Part shown: piece after piece, positions 6,392-13,394 of the stretch | Numbering within the stretch: position 1 is the stretch's first letter | Layout of the letters: every line of letters starts with the position of its first letter | Origin: Caldifarciminota bacterium | GTDB taxonomy: Bacteria > Hydrothermota > Tepidihabitantia > Tepidihabitantales > Tepidihabitantaceae | DNA: 16,748 nt | NCBI GenBank assembly: GCA_016935775.1 | Contig: JAFGQF010000005.1 | Coordinates: 1 to 16,748, forward strand | Direction: 5' to 3' | The notes under the pieces: model-generated | Database searches by the model: none | Told to the model about the DNA's origin: nothing | What the model saw: only the letters and a program-made list of their open reading frames with translations | Position numbers and translations under genes: made by a program

Positions 6392-7149
6392 CCGGCGTCG
6401 GGCCGGTCTTCGTCGCCGGTGCCGCCCGAGTCGCCGGCCGCGAGTCGGACAAGGTCGGGCCGGCGCCGGAAGGATTTCTCGGCCTGGACCCGGGTCGCGG
6501 TGAAGAACACCGCCCAGGTGAGCGCGCCGAACACCGGCAGCATCAGCAGCATCAGCGGGTGCTGGCCGGCCGAGAATACCATGAAGTCGTAGAGCCCGTG
6601 GGCGACCACCGCCAGGCCGAGGCCGGCGGCCTGGTAGAGCGCGGCCCGCGTCCGGGTGCGCGCGAACTTGGCCTCGCCGAGGAAGAAACCCATCAGCACC
6701 GCGTAGAAGGCGTGCCCGGGAACGGCCAGCAGCGCGCGCAGGATGCCGACCCCGATGCCGCCGCCCGTCACGTAGAGGATGTTCTCGACCGTCGCGAAAC
6801 CGAGCGAGGCCGCGACCGCGTAGACAATACCGTCGTAGGGTTCGTCGAAGTCGGGCTGGGCGTAGGAGTAGACCCGGACGACGAGGAACTTCCAGCCTTC
6901 TTCGACCAGGCCGACTACCAGCAGAGCGCCGAGGAAGAGCCGCAGGATGCCGGTTTCGTCCGAGGTCCAGCCGGTCAGGCGCTGGAGAATCACCGAGGTT
7001 ATCGCGGCCGGGATGAGGATGACCGCGCCCAGCAGGAAGGTGATGACGAGCTGCCAGAGCGGTTCCTTGCGGAACCGGTCGCGCAGGTAGAAGAACAGCC
7101 CGAGCGCGAGGCCGGGCGCGATGGCCAGCGCCAGGAGGGTGAGCAGCAC
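6388..7149 (-). CDS. PrsW-family intramembrane metalloprotease
   Basis: A 253-residue polytopic membrane protein with about seven hydrophobic segments. The PrsW signature residues are present: VEEGWKF (82-88, Glu83-Glu84), FATVENILY (118-126), PGHAFYAVLMG (144-154, His146) and AHGLYDF (183-189, His184). In Bacillus, PrsW cleaves an anti-sigma factor inside the membrane. Members of this family in other bacteria mostly have no known substrate, and no anti-sigma gene is visible nearby. The C-terminus is a charged cytoplasmic-type tail. GTG at 7149 is chosen because a promoter -10 ends 6 nt before it and the hydrophobic N-terminus begins at once. It is divergent from mgtE. Confidence 0.85.
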   Translation of the reverse strand: MLLTLLALAIAPGLALGLFFYLRDRFRKEPLWQLVITFLLGAVILIPAAITSVILQRLTGWTSDETGILRLFLGALLVVGLVEEGWKFLVVRVYSYAQPDFDEPYDGIVYAVAASLGFATVENILYVTGGGIGVGILRALLAVPGHAFYAVLMGFFLGEAKFARTRTRAALYQAAGLGLAVVAHGLYDFMVFSAGQHPLMLLMLPVFGALTWAVFFTATRVQAEKSFRRRPDLVRLAAGDSGGTGDEDRPDAG

Positions 7150-7155
7150 CGGGAG

Positions 7156-7183
7156 ATTGTCCGGCCCGGGCCGCAGCAGTCAA
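7156..7183 (-). promoter_or_regulatory. Promoter of the PrsW-family gene, predicted leaderless
   Basis: On the minus strand, TTGACT (7183-7178), a 16-bp spacer and GACAAT (7161-7156), which ends 6 nt before the GTG at 7149. No Shine-Dalgarno sequence is present. Confidence 0.6.
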
Positions 7184-7204
7184 CCGGGCAGGACAGGGGC
7201 CGTG

Positions 7205-7270
7205 GATTCCAGGGGTCGAGGGGTCCAGCGAGGAGAGGCGGAACACCCGGCACGCGAACCCTGGACCCCG
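7205..7270. repeat. 8-nt-periodic palindromic repeat element, copy 1
   Basis: CCAGGGGTCGAGGGGTCCAG starts at 7209. The arms GGGGTCCAG (7220-7228) and CTGGACCCC (7261-7269) form a perfect 9-bp inverted repeat around a 32-nt loop. The element shows an 8-nt rhythm (AGGGGTCG, AGGGGTCC). It lies between the divergent PrsW and mgtE promoters. A second, diverged copy lies at 13401-13476. Confidence 0.65.
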
Positions 7271-7279
7271 TATTGTCCT

Positions 7280-7307
7280 TTGACACTTCGAGACATCGGG
7301 CTACGAT
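7280..7307 (+). promoter_or_regulatory. Promoter of mgtE, predicted leaderless
   Basis: Perfect -35 TTGACA (7280-7285), a 16-bp spacer and TACGAT (7302-7307), which ends 5 nt before the ATG at 7313. This leaves no room for a magnesium riboswitch or leader peptide of the kind that controls mgtE or mgtA elsewhere. Confidence 0.65.
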
Positions 7308-7312
7308 TGCCA

Positions 7313-8716
7313 ATGCTCGAAGCGCGCGGCGACGAGAACAAGCGGACCGACAACGCGGTCCGCGCCGACCGGCTCGATGAGCTGCTCGAGGCGGGGCGGA
7401 CGGAAGAAGCCCTCGAACTGCTGAAGCCGCTCCACCCGACCGACGCGGCCGACGTCATCGACCGGCTGCCGGACGAACTCCGGCCGCGGGCGTTCGACCT
7501 GTTGGTCGAGTGCGACTGCGACCGTGCGGCCGACGTGCTGCTCGAACTCGGCGAAGAATCGCTGCGGGTCATTCTTGCCGACCTGGAGCCCGTAGAGATC
7601 AGCGGCCTGGTCCGGGGAATGGACTCGGACGACGCCGCCGACGTCGTCGCCCAGCTCCACGAAGAGCGGCGGGCGGACATCATCAGCGGCCTGCCGGACG
7701 AGGACCGGAACGAGGTCGCCGAACTGCTCAAGTACCCGGAGTCGAGCGCCGGCGGCATCATGCGGTTGGAGTTCGTCCGGATACCGGTCTCGGACACGGT
7801 GGCCGAGGCGACCGACCGGGTGCGCCGCGCCGCGCCCCAGGACAACGAGCCGCCGATTGTCTACGTCGTCGCGCGCGACGGGCGGCTGGCCGGCCACCTG
7901 CGCCTGCGCGACCTGCTGCGCCACCCGGCCGGCACGCCGGTGCGCGACATCGTGCGCCCGGTCCAGGAGGCGGCGCACGTGCTCGACGACCAGGAGCAGG
8001 TCGCCGAGCTGGCGCGCAAGTACGATTACTCGACGGTCGCGGTGCTCGACGAGGCCGAACGGCTGGCCGGCATCGTCACCTCGGACGACATCCTCGACGT
8101 CGTGGTCGAGGAGGCGAGCGAGGATATCGCCAAGCTGGGCCAGACAGCCGACATCGAGGACGCTTTCGCGCCGGTGACGCGCAGCATCCGGGGCAGGGTG
8201 CCGTGGCTGTTCGTCAGCCTGCTGGGCGGGCTGCTGGCGTCGGCTGTGGTGCTGCTGTTCCGAAACGCGATCGAGGCCCGGGTGGTGGTGGCGGCGTTCA
8301 TGCCGATCGTTGCCGGGATGGGCGGCGCGGCCGGCAACCAGGCGACGAATATCGTGGTGCGGGCGCTGGCGCTGGGCGAGGTCACGCGCGGCGACATCGG
8401 CCGGCTGCTGTGGAAGCAGGTCCGGGTCGGGCTGTTCGCGGGCACGGCGACCGGGCTGGCGGCGGGCGCGCTGGCGGCGGGCGTCGCGGTGCTGGTGCGG
8501 GGTAACCCGTTGCTGGGCGGGCTGGTGATGCTGGCGATGGTGCTGAACGTCACCGTCGGCTCGACCCTGGGCGCGATGACGCCGATGCTGTTGGCCCGGA
8601 TGGGCAAGGATCCGGCGCTGGCGTCGAGCCTGCTGTTGACCGCCACGACCGACATGGTCGGGCTGTTCATCCTGCTCGGGCTGGCCGCGCTGGCGCTGCG
8701 GTTCGCCGGCTTCTAG
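7313..8716 (+). CDS. mgtE: Magnesium transporter MgtE
   Basis: A 467-residue MgtE, a gated Mg2+ channel of the inner membrane, typical in length (about 450). The N-terminal superhelical domain covers about 20-135 (LHPTDAADVIDRLPDELRPRAFDLL, then MDSDDAADVVAQL). SSAGGIM leads into two CBS domains (about 140-260), the second ending in STVAVLDEAERLAGIVTSDDILDVVVEE. The pore domain has five membrane helices (about 290-467), with the signature PIVAGMGGAAGNQATNIVVRALALGE and TATTDMVGLF carrying the conserved pore Asp. The N-domain and CBS domains normally sense cytosolic Mg2+ and close the channel. Earlier in-frame starts exist, but the promoter placement selects ATG 7313. It is convergent with the SAP-like gene, 3 bp apart. 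Confidence 0.95.
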   Translation: MLEARGDENKRTDNAVRADRLDELLEAGRTEEALELLKPLHPTDAADVIDRLPDELRPRAFDLLVECDCDRAADVLLELGEESLRVILADLEPVEISGLVRGMDSDDAADVVAQLHEERRADIISGLPDEDRNEVAELLKYPESSAGGIMRLEFVRIPVSDTVAEATDRVRRAAPQDNEPPIVYVVARDGRLAGHLRLRDLLRHPAGTPVRDIVRPVQEAAHVLDDQEQVAELARKYDYSTVAVLDEAERLAGIVTSDDILDVVVEEASEDIAKLGQTADIEDAFAPVTRSIRGRVPWLFVSLLGGLLASAVVLLFRNAIEARVVVAAFMPIVAGMGGAAGNQATNIVVRALALGEVTRGDIGRLLWKQVRVGLFAGTATGLAAGALAAGVAVLVRGNPLLGGLVMLAMVLNVTVGSTLGAMTPMLLARMGKDPALASSLLLTATTDMVGLFILLGLAALALRFAGF

Positions 8717-8719
8717 TTC

Positions 8720-9361
8720 TCAGGCAATCGGGCGGAGCAGGTACTCGGGCCGCGCCGCCCGCGCGGACCAGCGGAGGAAATCAACCCGCCAGGAAATCAG
8801 CCCGGTGCGGCGGAGATCGAGCCTGAGCCGGCCGTTGCGCAGGCCGTAGCTGCCGTCATCGATGATGAACGGCCGGTCCTTCGACGGCGCGCGGCCAGCA
8901 GCCGGGTGCAGTCGGCGTCGGGTGGAGAAGCCGTCGAACATGCGGTCGGCGGCGGCCGACCCGGCGTCGGCGACGATTACCGGGGCGCGGTTCTCGAGGA
9001 ACAGGGGGACGTTGCCGAGCCGGAAGCGCAGGCAGCGGGCACCGGATTCGAGCATCAACCGGCCCTGGCCGGCGCGGGCGCGGGACAGGACCTGGACCGC
9101 CGCGTCGCCGGCGAGCCGGGGCGCGCGGTCGAGCCGGACCTCGTCGCCGGCCTTCCTGCGGCCGGCAGGCCGGCGCGCGGGAAACAGCTCGAGCAGGGCG
9201 TCGGCGATGTCGTCGAGGTCGAGCCGGGTGGCGACCGCGCCCACGAACGCCGGCTTGCCGCCCGAGCAGGCGATGCCGCGCGCCCGGCAGAGCCGGGCCA
9301 GTTCTTCGAGGGTCAGGCCGGCGAGCAGGTCCCGGGCCGGCTCGAGTTGGATACCCCGCAT
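8720..9361 (-). CDS. Unknown protein with an N-terminal SAP-like helix-extended-helix
   Basis: A 213-residue basic soluble protein. Residues 14-48 (LAGLTLEELARLCRARGIACSGGKPAFVGAVATRLDLDD) fit a SAP-type motif, a short helix pair that in other proteins binds DNA or RNA or guides modifying enzymes. The rest (about 75-213) is predicted beta-rich: AAVQVLSRARAGQGRLMLESGARCLRFRLGNVP, then PFIIDDGSYGLRNGRLRLDLRRTGLISWRVDFL. I do not recognise that part. No signal peptide or membrane helix is present. ATG at 9361 is supported by a near-consensus promoter ending 6 nt upstream. The gene is divergent from the glycosyltransferase operon and ends 3 bp from mgtE. The function is unknown, and a nucleic-acid-binding role is only an inference. 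Confidence 0.7.
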   Translation of the reverse strand: MRGIQLEPARDLLAGLTLEELARLCRARGIACSGGKPAFVGAVATRLDLDDIADALLELFPARRPAGRRKAGDEVRLDRAPRLAGDAAVQVLSRARAGQGRLMLESGARCLRFRLGNVPLFLENRAPVIVADAGSAAADRMFDGFSTRRRLHPAAGRAPSKDRPFIIDDGSYGLRNGRLRLDLRRTGLISWRVDFLRWSARAARPEYLLRPIA

Positions 9362-9367
9362 CGGCTG

Positions 9368-9395
9368 AGTATAGGAGCGGGCGGAATCGCGTCAA
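9368..9395 (-). promoter_or_regulatory. Promoter of the SAP-like gene, predicted leaderless
   Basis: On the minus strand, TTGACG (9395-9390), a 16-bp spacer and TATACT (9373-9368), which ends 6 nt before the ATG at 9361. Its -35 is only 7 bp from the -35 of the divergent glycosyltransferase promoter. Confidence 0.7.
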
Positions 9396-9401
9396 GCAGG
9401 C

Positions 9402-9425
9402 ATTGACCGACGCGGGCCGGTCAAT
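9402..9425. promoter_or_regulatory. Candidate operator: perfect 8-8-8 inverted repeat over the GT promoter
   Basis: ATTGACCG (9402-9409) and CGGTCAAT (9418-9425) are perfect inverted arms around an 8-bp spacer. The left arm contains the whole -35 box and the right arm reaches the first base of the -10 box. A dimeric repressor bound here would block the GT/ABC operon and could also affect the divergent promoter. No adjacent regulator gene is present to suggest the protein. Confidence 0.4.
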
Positions 9426-9430
9426 AGACT
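9403..9430 (+). promoter_or_regulatory. Promoter of the glycosyltransferase/ABC/pdxA operon, predicted leaderless
   Basis: TTGACC (9403-9408), a 16-bp spacer and TAGACT (9425-9430), which ends 6 nt before the GTG at 9437. Confidence 0.65.
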
Positions 9431-9436
9431 GAGCGC

Positions 9437-10570
9437 GTGAAGGTACTGGTCATCAACTGGCGCTGCGCCAGGAACCCGCTGGCCGGCGGCGCGGAGATCT
9501 ACCTGCAGGAGATATTCCGGCGCCTGGTCGAGCGCGGGCACGAGGTCTGCCAGCTCGCCGAGCGCTACCCGGGTTCGGCGCCCGAGGAGACGCTCGACGG
9601 CATCCGGGTGATACGGGTGGGCGGGGCCCGGACTTTCAACTTCGCGGTGTGCCGCAACCTGCGCCGGGTCGTCGAGGAGGGCGGGTACGATGTGGTGGTG
9701 GACGACCTGAACAAGATACCGTTCTACTCACCGCGGCTGGTGCGCGTGCCGGTGCTGGTGATACTGATGCACCTGTTCCGCGGCAGCATTTTCCGCGAGG
9801 CGTTCTTCCCGCTCGCCGCCTACGTCTGGCTGGCCGAGAGCGCCATCCCGTGGGCCTACCGCGACTGCCGGTTCACGGTGCTGTCCGAGAGCTCGAAGCG
9901 GGACGTGGTGAAGCTCGGCATCCGGCCCGAGCGGGTAGCGGTCGTGCCGCCCGGCACCGACTTCGAGCGATTCAGCGCGGACGAGAACGTGGCCCGCGAG
10001 CCGGTCGTGCTGCACGTCGGCCGGCTGAAGAAGTACAAGTCCACCGACCACCTGCTCAGGGCCGCGCGTTTGCTCCGCGACCGGGGCCGGGAGTTCCGGG
10101 CGGTCATCGTCGGCACGGGCGACGACCGGCCGCGGCTGGAGAAGCTGGCCGCCGAGCTGGAACTCGGCGACACGGTCGAGTTCACCGGGTTCATCTCCGA
10201 GGACGAGAAAGTGAACTGGTACCGCCGGTCGGCGGTGCTGGTCGAGAACTCGGTCAAGGAGGGCTGGGGTTTGATCGTGATGGAGGCGAACGGCTGCGGC
10301 ACGCCGGTGGTGGTGGCGCGCTCGCCCGGGCTGGTGGACAGCTCGCGCGACGGGGTGAACGGGCTGTTCTACGAGTACGGCAACATCCCGGACCTGGCTG
10401 AAAAGCTCGACCGGGTGCTGACCGACGACGAACTGCGGGGTCGGCTGGGCCGGCAGGCGATCGGCTGGGCGCGGCAGTGGACCTGGGACGCCGCCGCGGA
10501 CGCGACCGAACAGGCGCTCGAACAGTGTCGAGAGACGAACAGCGTGCTGTCGCCGAGACAGTTCCTGTGA
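9437..10570 (+). CDS. Glycosyltransferase family 4 (GT-B fold)
   Basis: A 377-residue protein. The N-terminal acceptor-side domain begins MKVLVINWRCARNPLAGGAEIYLQEIFRRLVERGHEV, the glycine-rich loop typical of GT4 enzymes. The C-terminal nucleotide-sugar domain shows VLHVGRLKKYKSTDHLLRA (about 192-210), FTGFISEDEKVNWYR (about 245-259) and the retaining E-x7-E motif, Glu275 and Glu283, in KEGWGLIVMEANGCGTPVV. It is expected to transfer a sugar from a nucleotide or lipid donor in the cytoplasm, probably at the membrane face, to a cell-envelope glycan. Donor and acceptor cannot be read from the sequence. It is the first gene of an operon with an ABC-2 exporter downstream, which suggests its product may be exported. 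The start is set by the promoter 6 nt upstream. Confidence 0.9.
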   Translation: MKVLVINWRCARNPLAGGAEIYLQEIFRRLVERGHEVCQLAERYPGSAPEETLDGIRVIRVGGARTFNFAVCRNLRRVVEEGGYDVVVDDLNKIPFYSPRLVRVPVLVILMHLFRGSIFREAFFPLAAYVWLAESAIPWAYRDCRFTVLSESSKRDVVKLGIRPERVAVVPPGTDFERFSADENVAREPVVLHVGRLKKYKSTDHLLRAARLLRDRGREFRAVIVGTGDDRPRLEKLAAELELGDTVEFTGFISEDEKVNWYRRSAVLVENSVKEGWGLIVMEANGCGTPVVVARSPGLVDSSRDGVNGLFYEYGNIPDLAEKLDRVLTDDELRGRLGRQAIGWARQWTWDAAADATEQALEQCRETNSVLSPRQFL

Positions 10571-10587
10571 TGAATGGCGGTTGACTA

Positions 10588-11658
10588 ATGACAGAACCTG
10601 GCTCCACACTCGAACCGGCCGGGCGCGAGGACGCGGCCGCGCTCGAGTGCCGGGACGTCGTCAAGACGTTCAAGCGCGGCCGCCGGTTGCGGCGCAAGAC
10701 GATGAAGGCGGTGGACGGCGCCAGTTTCTCAATTCGCAAGGGCGAGCTGTTCGGCCTGCTGGGACCGAACGGCGCGGGCAAGACCACGCTGGTGCGCTGC
10801 ATCGCGACGCTCTTGATACCGGACGCGGGCAGTATCCGGATACTCGGTCGCGACGTGTTCAAGGACTCGCTCTGGTGCCGGCAGCGCATCGGGCTTTTGA
10901 CCTCGGGCGAGCGGACGCTCTACTGGAAGCTGTCGGCACGCGCCAACCTGAACTTCTTCGCCGCGCTCTACGGCCTGTCGGGCAAGGAGCGTGACAAGCG
11001 GATCGACTACCTGGTCGAACTGCTGGGGCTCAAGGAGGTCGAGAACGAGCGGCTCGAGCGCTACTCGTCGGGGATGAAGCAGAAGGTCAGTGTCGCGCGC
11101 GCCATCCTGCACGACCCGGACCTGATCCTGCTGGACGAACCGTCGCTCGGCCTGGACCCGCAGTTTGCCCGGTTCATCAGGCAGTTCATCAGGGAGGAAT
11201 TGAACCAGCGGTTGGGCAAGACCATCCTGATAACCACCCACTACATGGATGAGGCGGACGAGCTCTGCAACCGCATCGCGTTCATAAGCCGGGGAAAGAT
11301 CGTCGACGTCAAGAGCCCGGCCGCCTACAAGCGCGACATCCCGCACACCGAGGTGCTCGAGATCCGGGTGCAGGGCCAGCCGGACACGAGGCCGGTCGAA
11401 ACGCTGCCCGGGGTCGAGCGGGCCAGCGCCGAGTTCAAGGACGGCGTGACGACGGTCAAGCTGGTGCTGCCGCGGGCCGAGACGGCGCTCGCCGATGCCA
11501 TCGAACTGCTGCGCACCGGCTCTAAAATCCTCGGCGTGGACGTCAAGCAGCCGACGCTCGAGGACGTCTTCCTTTACGTTACCGGCACTTCGCTGGGAGC
11601 GGACACGACCGAGAAGCCGGACGAGGCGGGCGGCCGGCCCGGCGCCGATGGGCATTGA
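10588..11658 (+). CDS. ABC transporter ATP-binding protein (ABC-2/NatA-DrrA type)
   Basis: A 356-residue cytoplasmic ATPase. Walker A GPNGAGKT (59-66), signature YSSGMKQK (159-166, in place of LSGGQ), Walker B LILLDEP (179-185), D-loop SLGLDP and switch His218 in ITTHYMDEADELC. The Q-loop region reads GLLTSGERTLYW without the usual Gln, a variation also seen among ABC-2 drug/polysaccharide ATPases. Residues about 258-340 form a C-terminal domain of the DUF4162 kind, ending PTLEDVFLYVTG. It powers the two permeases encoded immediately downstream. It starts 17 bp after the glycosyltransferase stop and overlaps the next gene by 11 bp. No strong Shine-Dalgarno is visible, so it is probably coupled to the upstream gene. 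Substrate unknown. Confidence 0.9.
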   Translation: MTEPGSTLEPAGREDAAALECRDVVKTFKRGRRLRRKTMKAVDGASFSIRKGELFGLLGPNGAGKTTLVRCIATLLIPDAGSIRILGRDVFKDSLWCRQRIGLLTSGERTLYWKLSARANLNFFAALYGLSGKERDKRIDYLVELLGLKEVENERLERYSSGMKQKVSVARAILHDPDLILLDEPSLGLDPQFARFIRQFIREELNQRLGKTILITTHYMDEADELCNRIAFISRGKIVDVKSPAAYKRDIPHTEVLEIRVQGQPDTRPVETLPGVERASAEFKDGVTTVKLVLPRAETALADAIELLRTGSKILGVDVKQPTLEDVFLYVTGTSLGADTTEKPDEAGGRPGADGH

Positions 11659-12478
11659 CGCGACCGCCGGCGTGATCCGGGCCGAGGTGTCCAAGACCCT
11701 CAGGATCTACTTCGCCTACCCGGTGATCGTAGTCTTCTGGGCGTTGTTCCCGATGCTCTGGGTGGTTCCGTTCGTCTTCCAGGGACGGGCGCTGGTCGGC
11801 TCGGCGTCGAGCGCGGCGTTCGAGCAGCTCACCGGCTCGGGCAACTACCTGGCGTTCGTGCTGATCGGCGCGATGGTCTCGAACTTCGTGTTCTCGGGCA
11901 TCTGGGGCGTCGGCAACAGCTTGCGCGAGGAGACCTACTGGGGCACAATGGAGTACATCATCGTCTCGCCGACCAACCTGCTGGTGGTCCTGGTCGGCAA
12001 GACGCTGGCAGAGGCGCTGGTCACCACCGGCATCGTTGTCCTCCAAGCGGTGATTATCAGCGTGCTGCCGTTCGGTATCAGCTTTACGGTCGCCAAGGTG
12101 CTGCCGGTGTTGCTGCTCGTCGGTTTGCTGATGGTCGGCTTCTACGGGTTCACCATCGCCTTCGCCGGGTTCACGCTGCTGATCAAGGAGGTCCACGGTT
12201 GGACGCACACCCTGGAATGGGTGTTCTTCCTGTTCTCGCCGATCCGCTACCCGGTCCAGGTGAACCCGGTGACCCAACTGGTATCGAGGCTGATACCGCT
12301 GACCTGGGCGCTGGTCGCCATCCGCGGCATCATCCTGCTCAACCGCAACGAGGTCAGTCTCGGCAGGACGGTTCTCATCCTGCTGGCGATGGACGCCGCG
12401 CTGCTGGTCGGCGGCTGGCTGGTATTCCGCTGGCTGGAACGCAAGACCCGGCGCGACGGGACTGTGGCGATGCACTAG
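11648..12478 (+). CDS. ABC-2 type permease, subunit 1
   Basis: A 276-residue integral membrane protein with six hydrophobic segments: about 24-44, 70-95, 120-145, 150-172, 192-207 and 253-270. The cytoplasmic-loop motif GNSLREETYWGTMEYIIVSPTN (about 96-117) is typical of ABC-2 exporters, with a coupling helix between membrane helices 2 and 3. It starts inside the end of the ATPase gene (ATG 11648, 11-bp overlap), which implies translational coupling. Together with the next permease it would form the membrane half of an exporter for a lipid, glycan or small molecule. It ends just before a heptad-repeat spacer. Confidence 0.85.
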   Translation: MGIDATAGVIRAEVSKTLRIYFAYPVIVVFWALFPMLWVVPFVFQGRALVGSASSAAFEQLTGSGNYLAFVLIGAMVSNFVFSGIWGVGNSLREETYWGTMEYIIVSPTNLLVVLVGKTLAEALVTTGIVVLQAVIISVLPFGISFTVAKVLPVLLLVGLLMVGFYGFTIAFAGFTLLIKEVHGWTHTLEWVFFLFSPIRYPVQVNPVTQLVSRLIPLTWALVAIRGIILLNRNEVSLGRTVLILLAMDAALLVGGWLVFRWLERKTRRDGTVAMH

Positions 12479-12547
12479 GAAATGGCGAATGGCGAGTGCC
12501 GAATGACGAATAGCGACGAACGGACGGCGAAGGAAATGGCTAATGGC
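12478..12547. repeat. Degenerate 7-nt repeat (GCGAATG family) between the two permease genes
   Basis: In register from 12485 the sequence reads GCGAATG, GCGAGTG, CCGAATG, ACGAATA, GCGACGA, ACGGACG, GCGAAGG, AAATGGC, TAATGGC. This is the same unit phase as the decayed end of the 143-268 tract. The units supply both the Shine-Dalgarno AAGGA (12531-12535) and the ATG (12543) of the second permease. Confidence 0.7.
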
Positions 12548-13394
12548 GGATAGCGGAGCATGGAACCAGGTGCGGCACTACGCGCGGGCGGTCTGGGCCG
12601 AGAACATCAAAGAGTGGAAACTGGAGCTGACCTACCCGGCCGACTTCGCCCGCTCGCTGATCGACCCGGTCGTCTACCTCCTGCCCTACCTGCTTTACGG
12701 CGTGGCGCTGGTCGGCGGGCGCACCTCGGCGAACCTCGAGCGGCTGGTCGGCACTTCGGACATCGTCAGCTTCGTTACGCTCGGCTACGTCTTCATCGGG
12801 TTCATGAACATGGCGCTCTGGGCGATGGGTTTCAGCTTGCGCAAGGAGCAGATGTACGGCACGCTCGAGTCGGTGTTCGCCGCGCCGGTGCCGCGCTGGG
12901 TGTTCACGATGGGAATGTCGATGCACTCGATCCTCCACCAGTTCCTGATGATCGCGTCCCAGATAATCTTCATCACCCTGCTGTTCAGCATCCGCATCAA
13001 CCCGCTCGGGCTGCTGCCGTCGCTGGCGGCGGTCGGGGTGATGCTGCTGTCGCTCTACGGCATCGGGATGATAATGGCCTCGACGACGCTGATATTCAAG
13101 CAGGGCTGGCTGATATCCGAGGCGCTGGGCAGCATCCTGATGGTGCTGACGCCGATCGCCTACCCGCTGGCGGTGCTGCCGCTGCTGATGCAGAAGGCGG
13201 CGCTGGCCGTGCCGACCACCTACGGCATCCTGGCCGCCCGGCACTTCCTGCTCGGCGAGGCAATGCCGTTCACGGTGGGCGATGCTTTCCTGCGCCTGGC
13301 CGTGCTGTCGGTCGTCTGGGTCGTGGCCGGGCTCGTCATCTTCGCGGTCATCGACCGCTGGACCCGGCGCTCGGGCACGCTGTCACACTACTGA
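12543..13394 (+). CDS. ABC-2 type permease, subunit 2
   Basis: A 283-residue integral membrane protein with about six membrane helices, preceded by a cytoplasmic segment (QVRHYARAVWAENIKEWKLEL). The loop GFSLRKEQMYGTLESVFAAPVPR (about 97-119) aligns by eye with the GNSLREETYWGTMEYIIVSPTN loop of subunit 1, so the two genes are paralogues that likely form a heterodimer on the shared ATPase. A Shine-Dalgarno AAGGA lies 7 nt upstream of the ATG. An ATG at 12536 is out of frame. Its TGA overlaps the ATG of the pdxA frame by one base. Confidence 0.85.
   Translation: MADSGAWNQVRHYARAVWAENIKEWKLELTYPADFARSLIDPVVYLLPYLLYGVALVGGRTSANLERLVGTSDIVSFVTLGYVFIGFMNMALWAMGFSLRKEQMYGTLESVFAAPVPRWVFTMGMSMHSILHQFLMIASQIIFITLLFSIRINPLGLLPSLAAVGVMLLSLYGIGMIMASTTLIFKQGWLISEALGSILMVLTPIAYPLAVLPLLMQKAALAVPTTYGILAARHFLLGEAMPFTVGDAFLRLAVLSVVWVVAGLVIFAVIDRWTRRSGTLSHY

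Noticed and set aside
7121..7312. Upstream extension of MgtE
   Set aside because: The extension would translate the PrsW start region, the palindromic repeat and the mgtE promoter, and MgtE has its normal length from ATG 7313.
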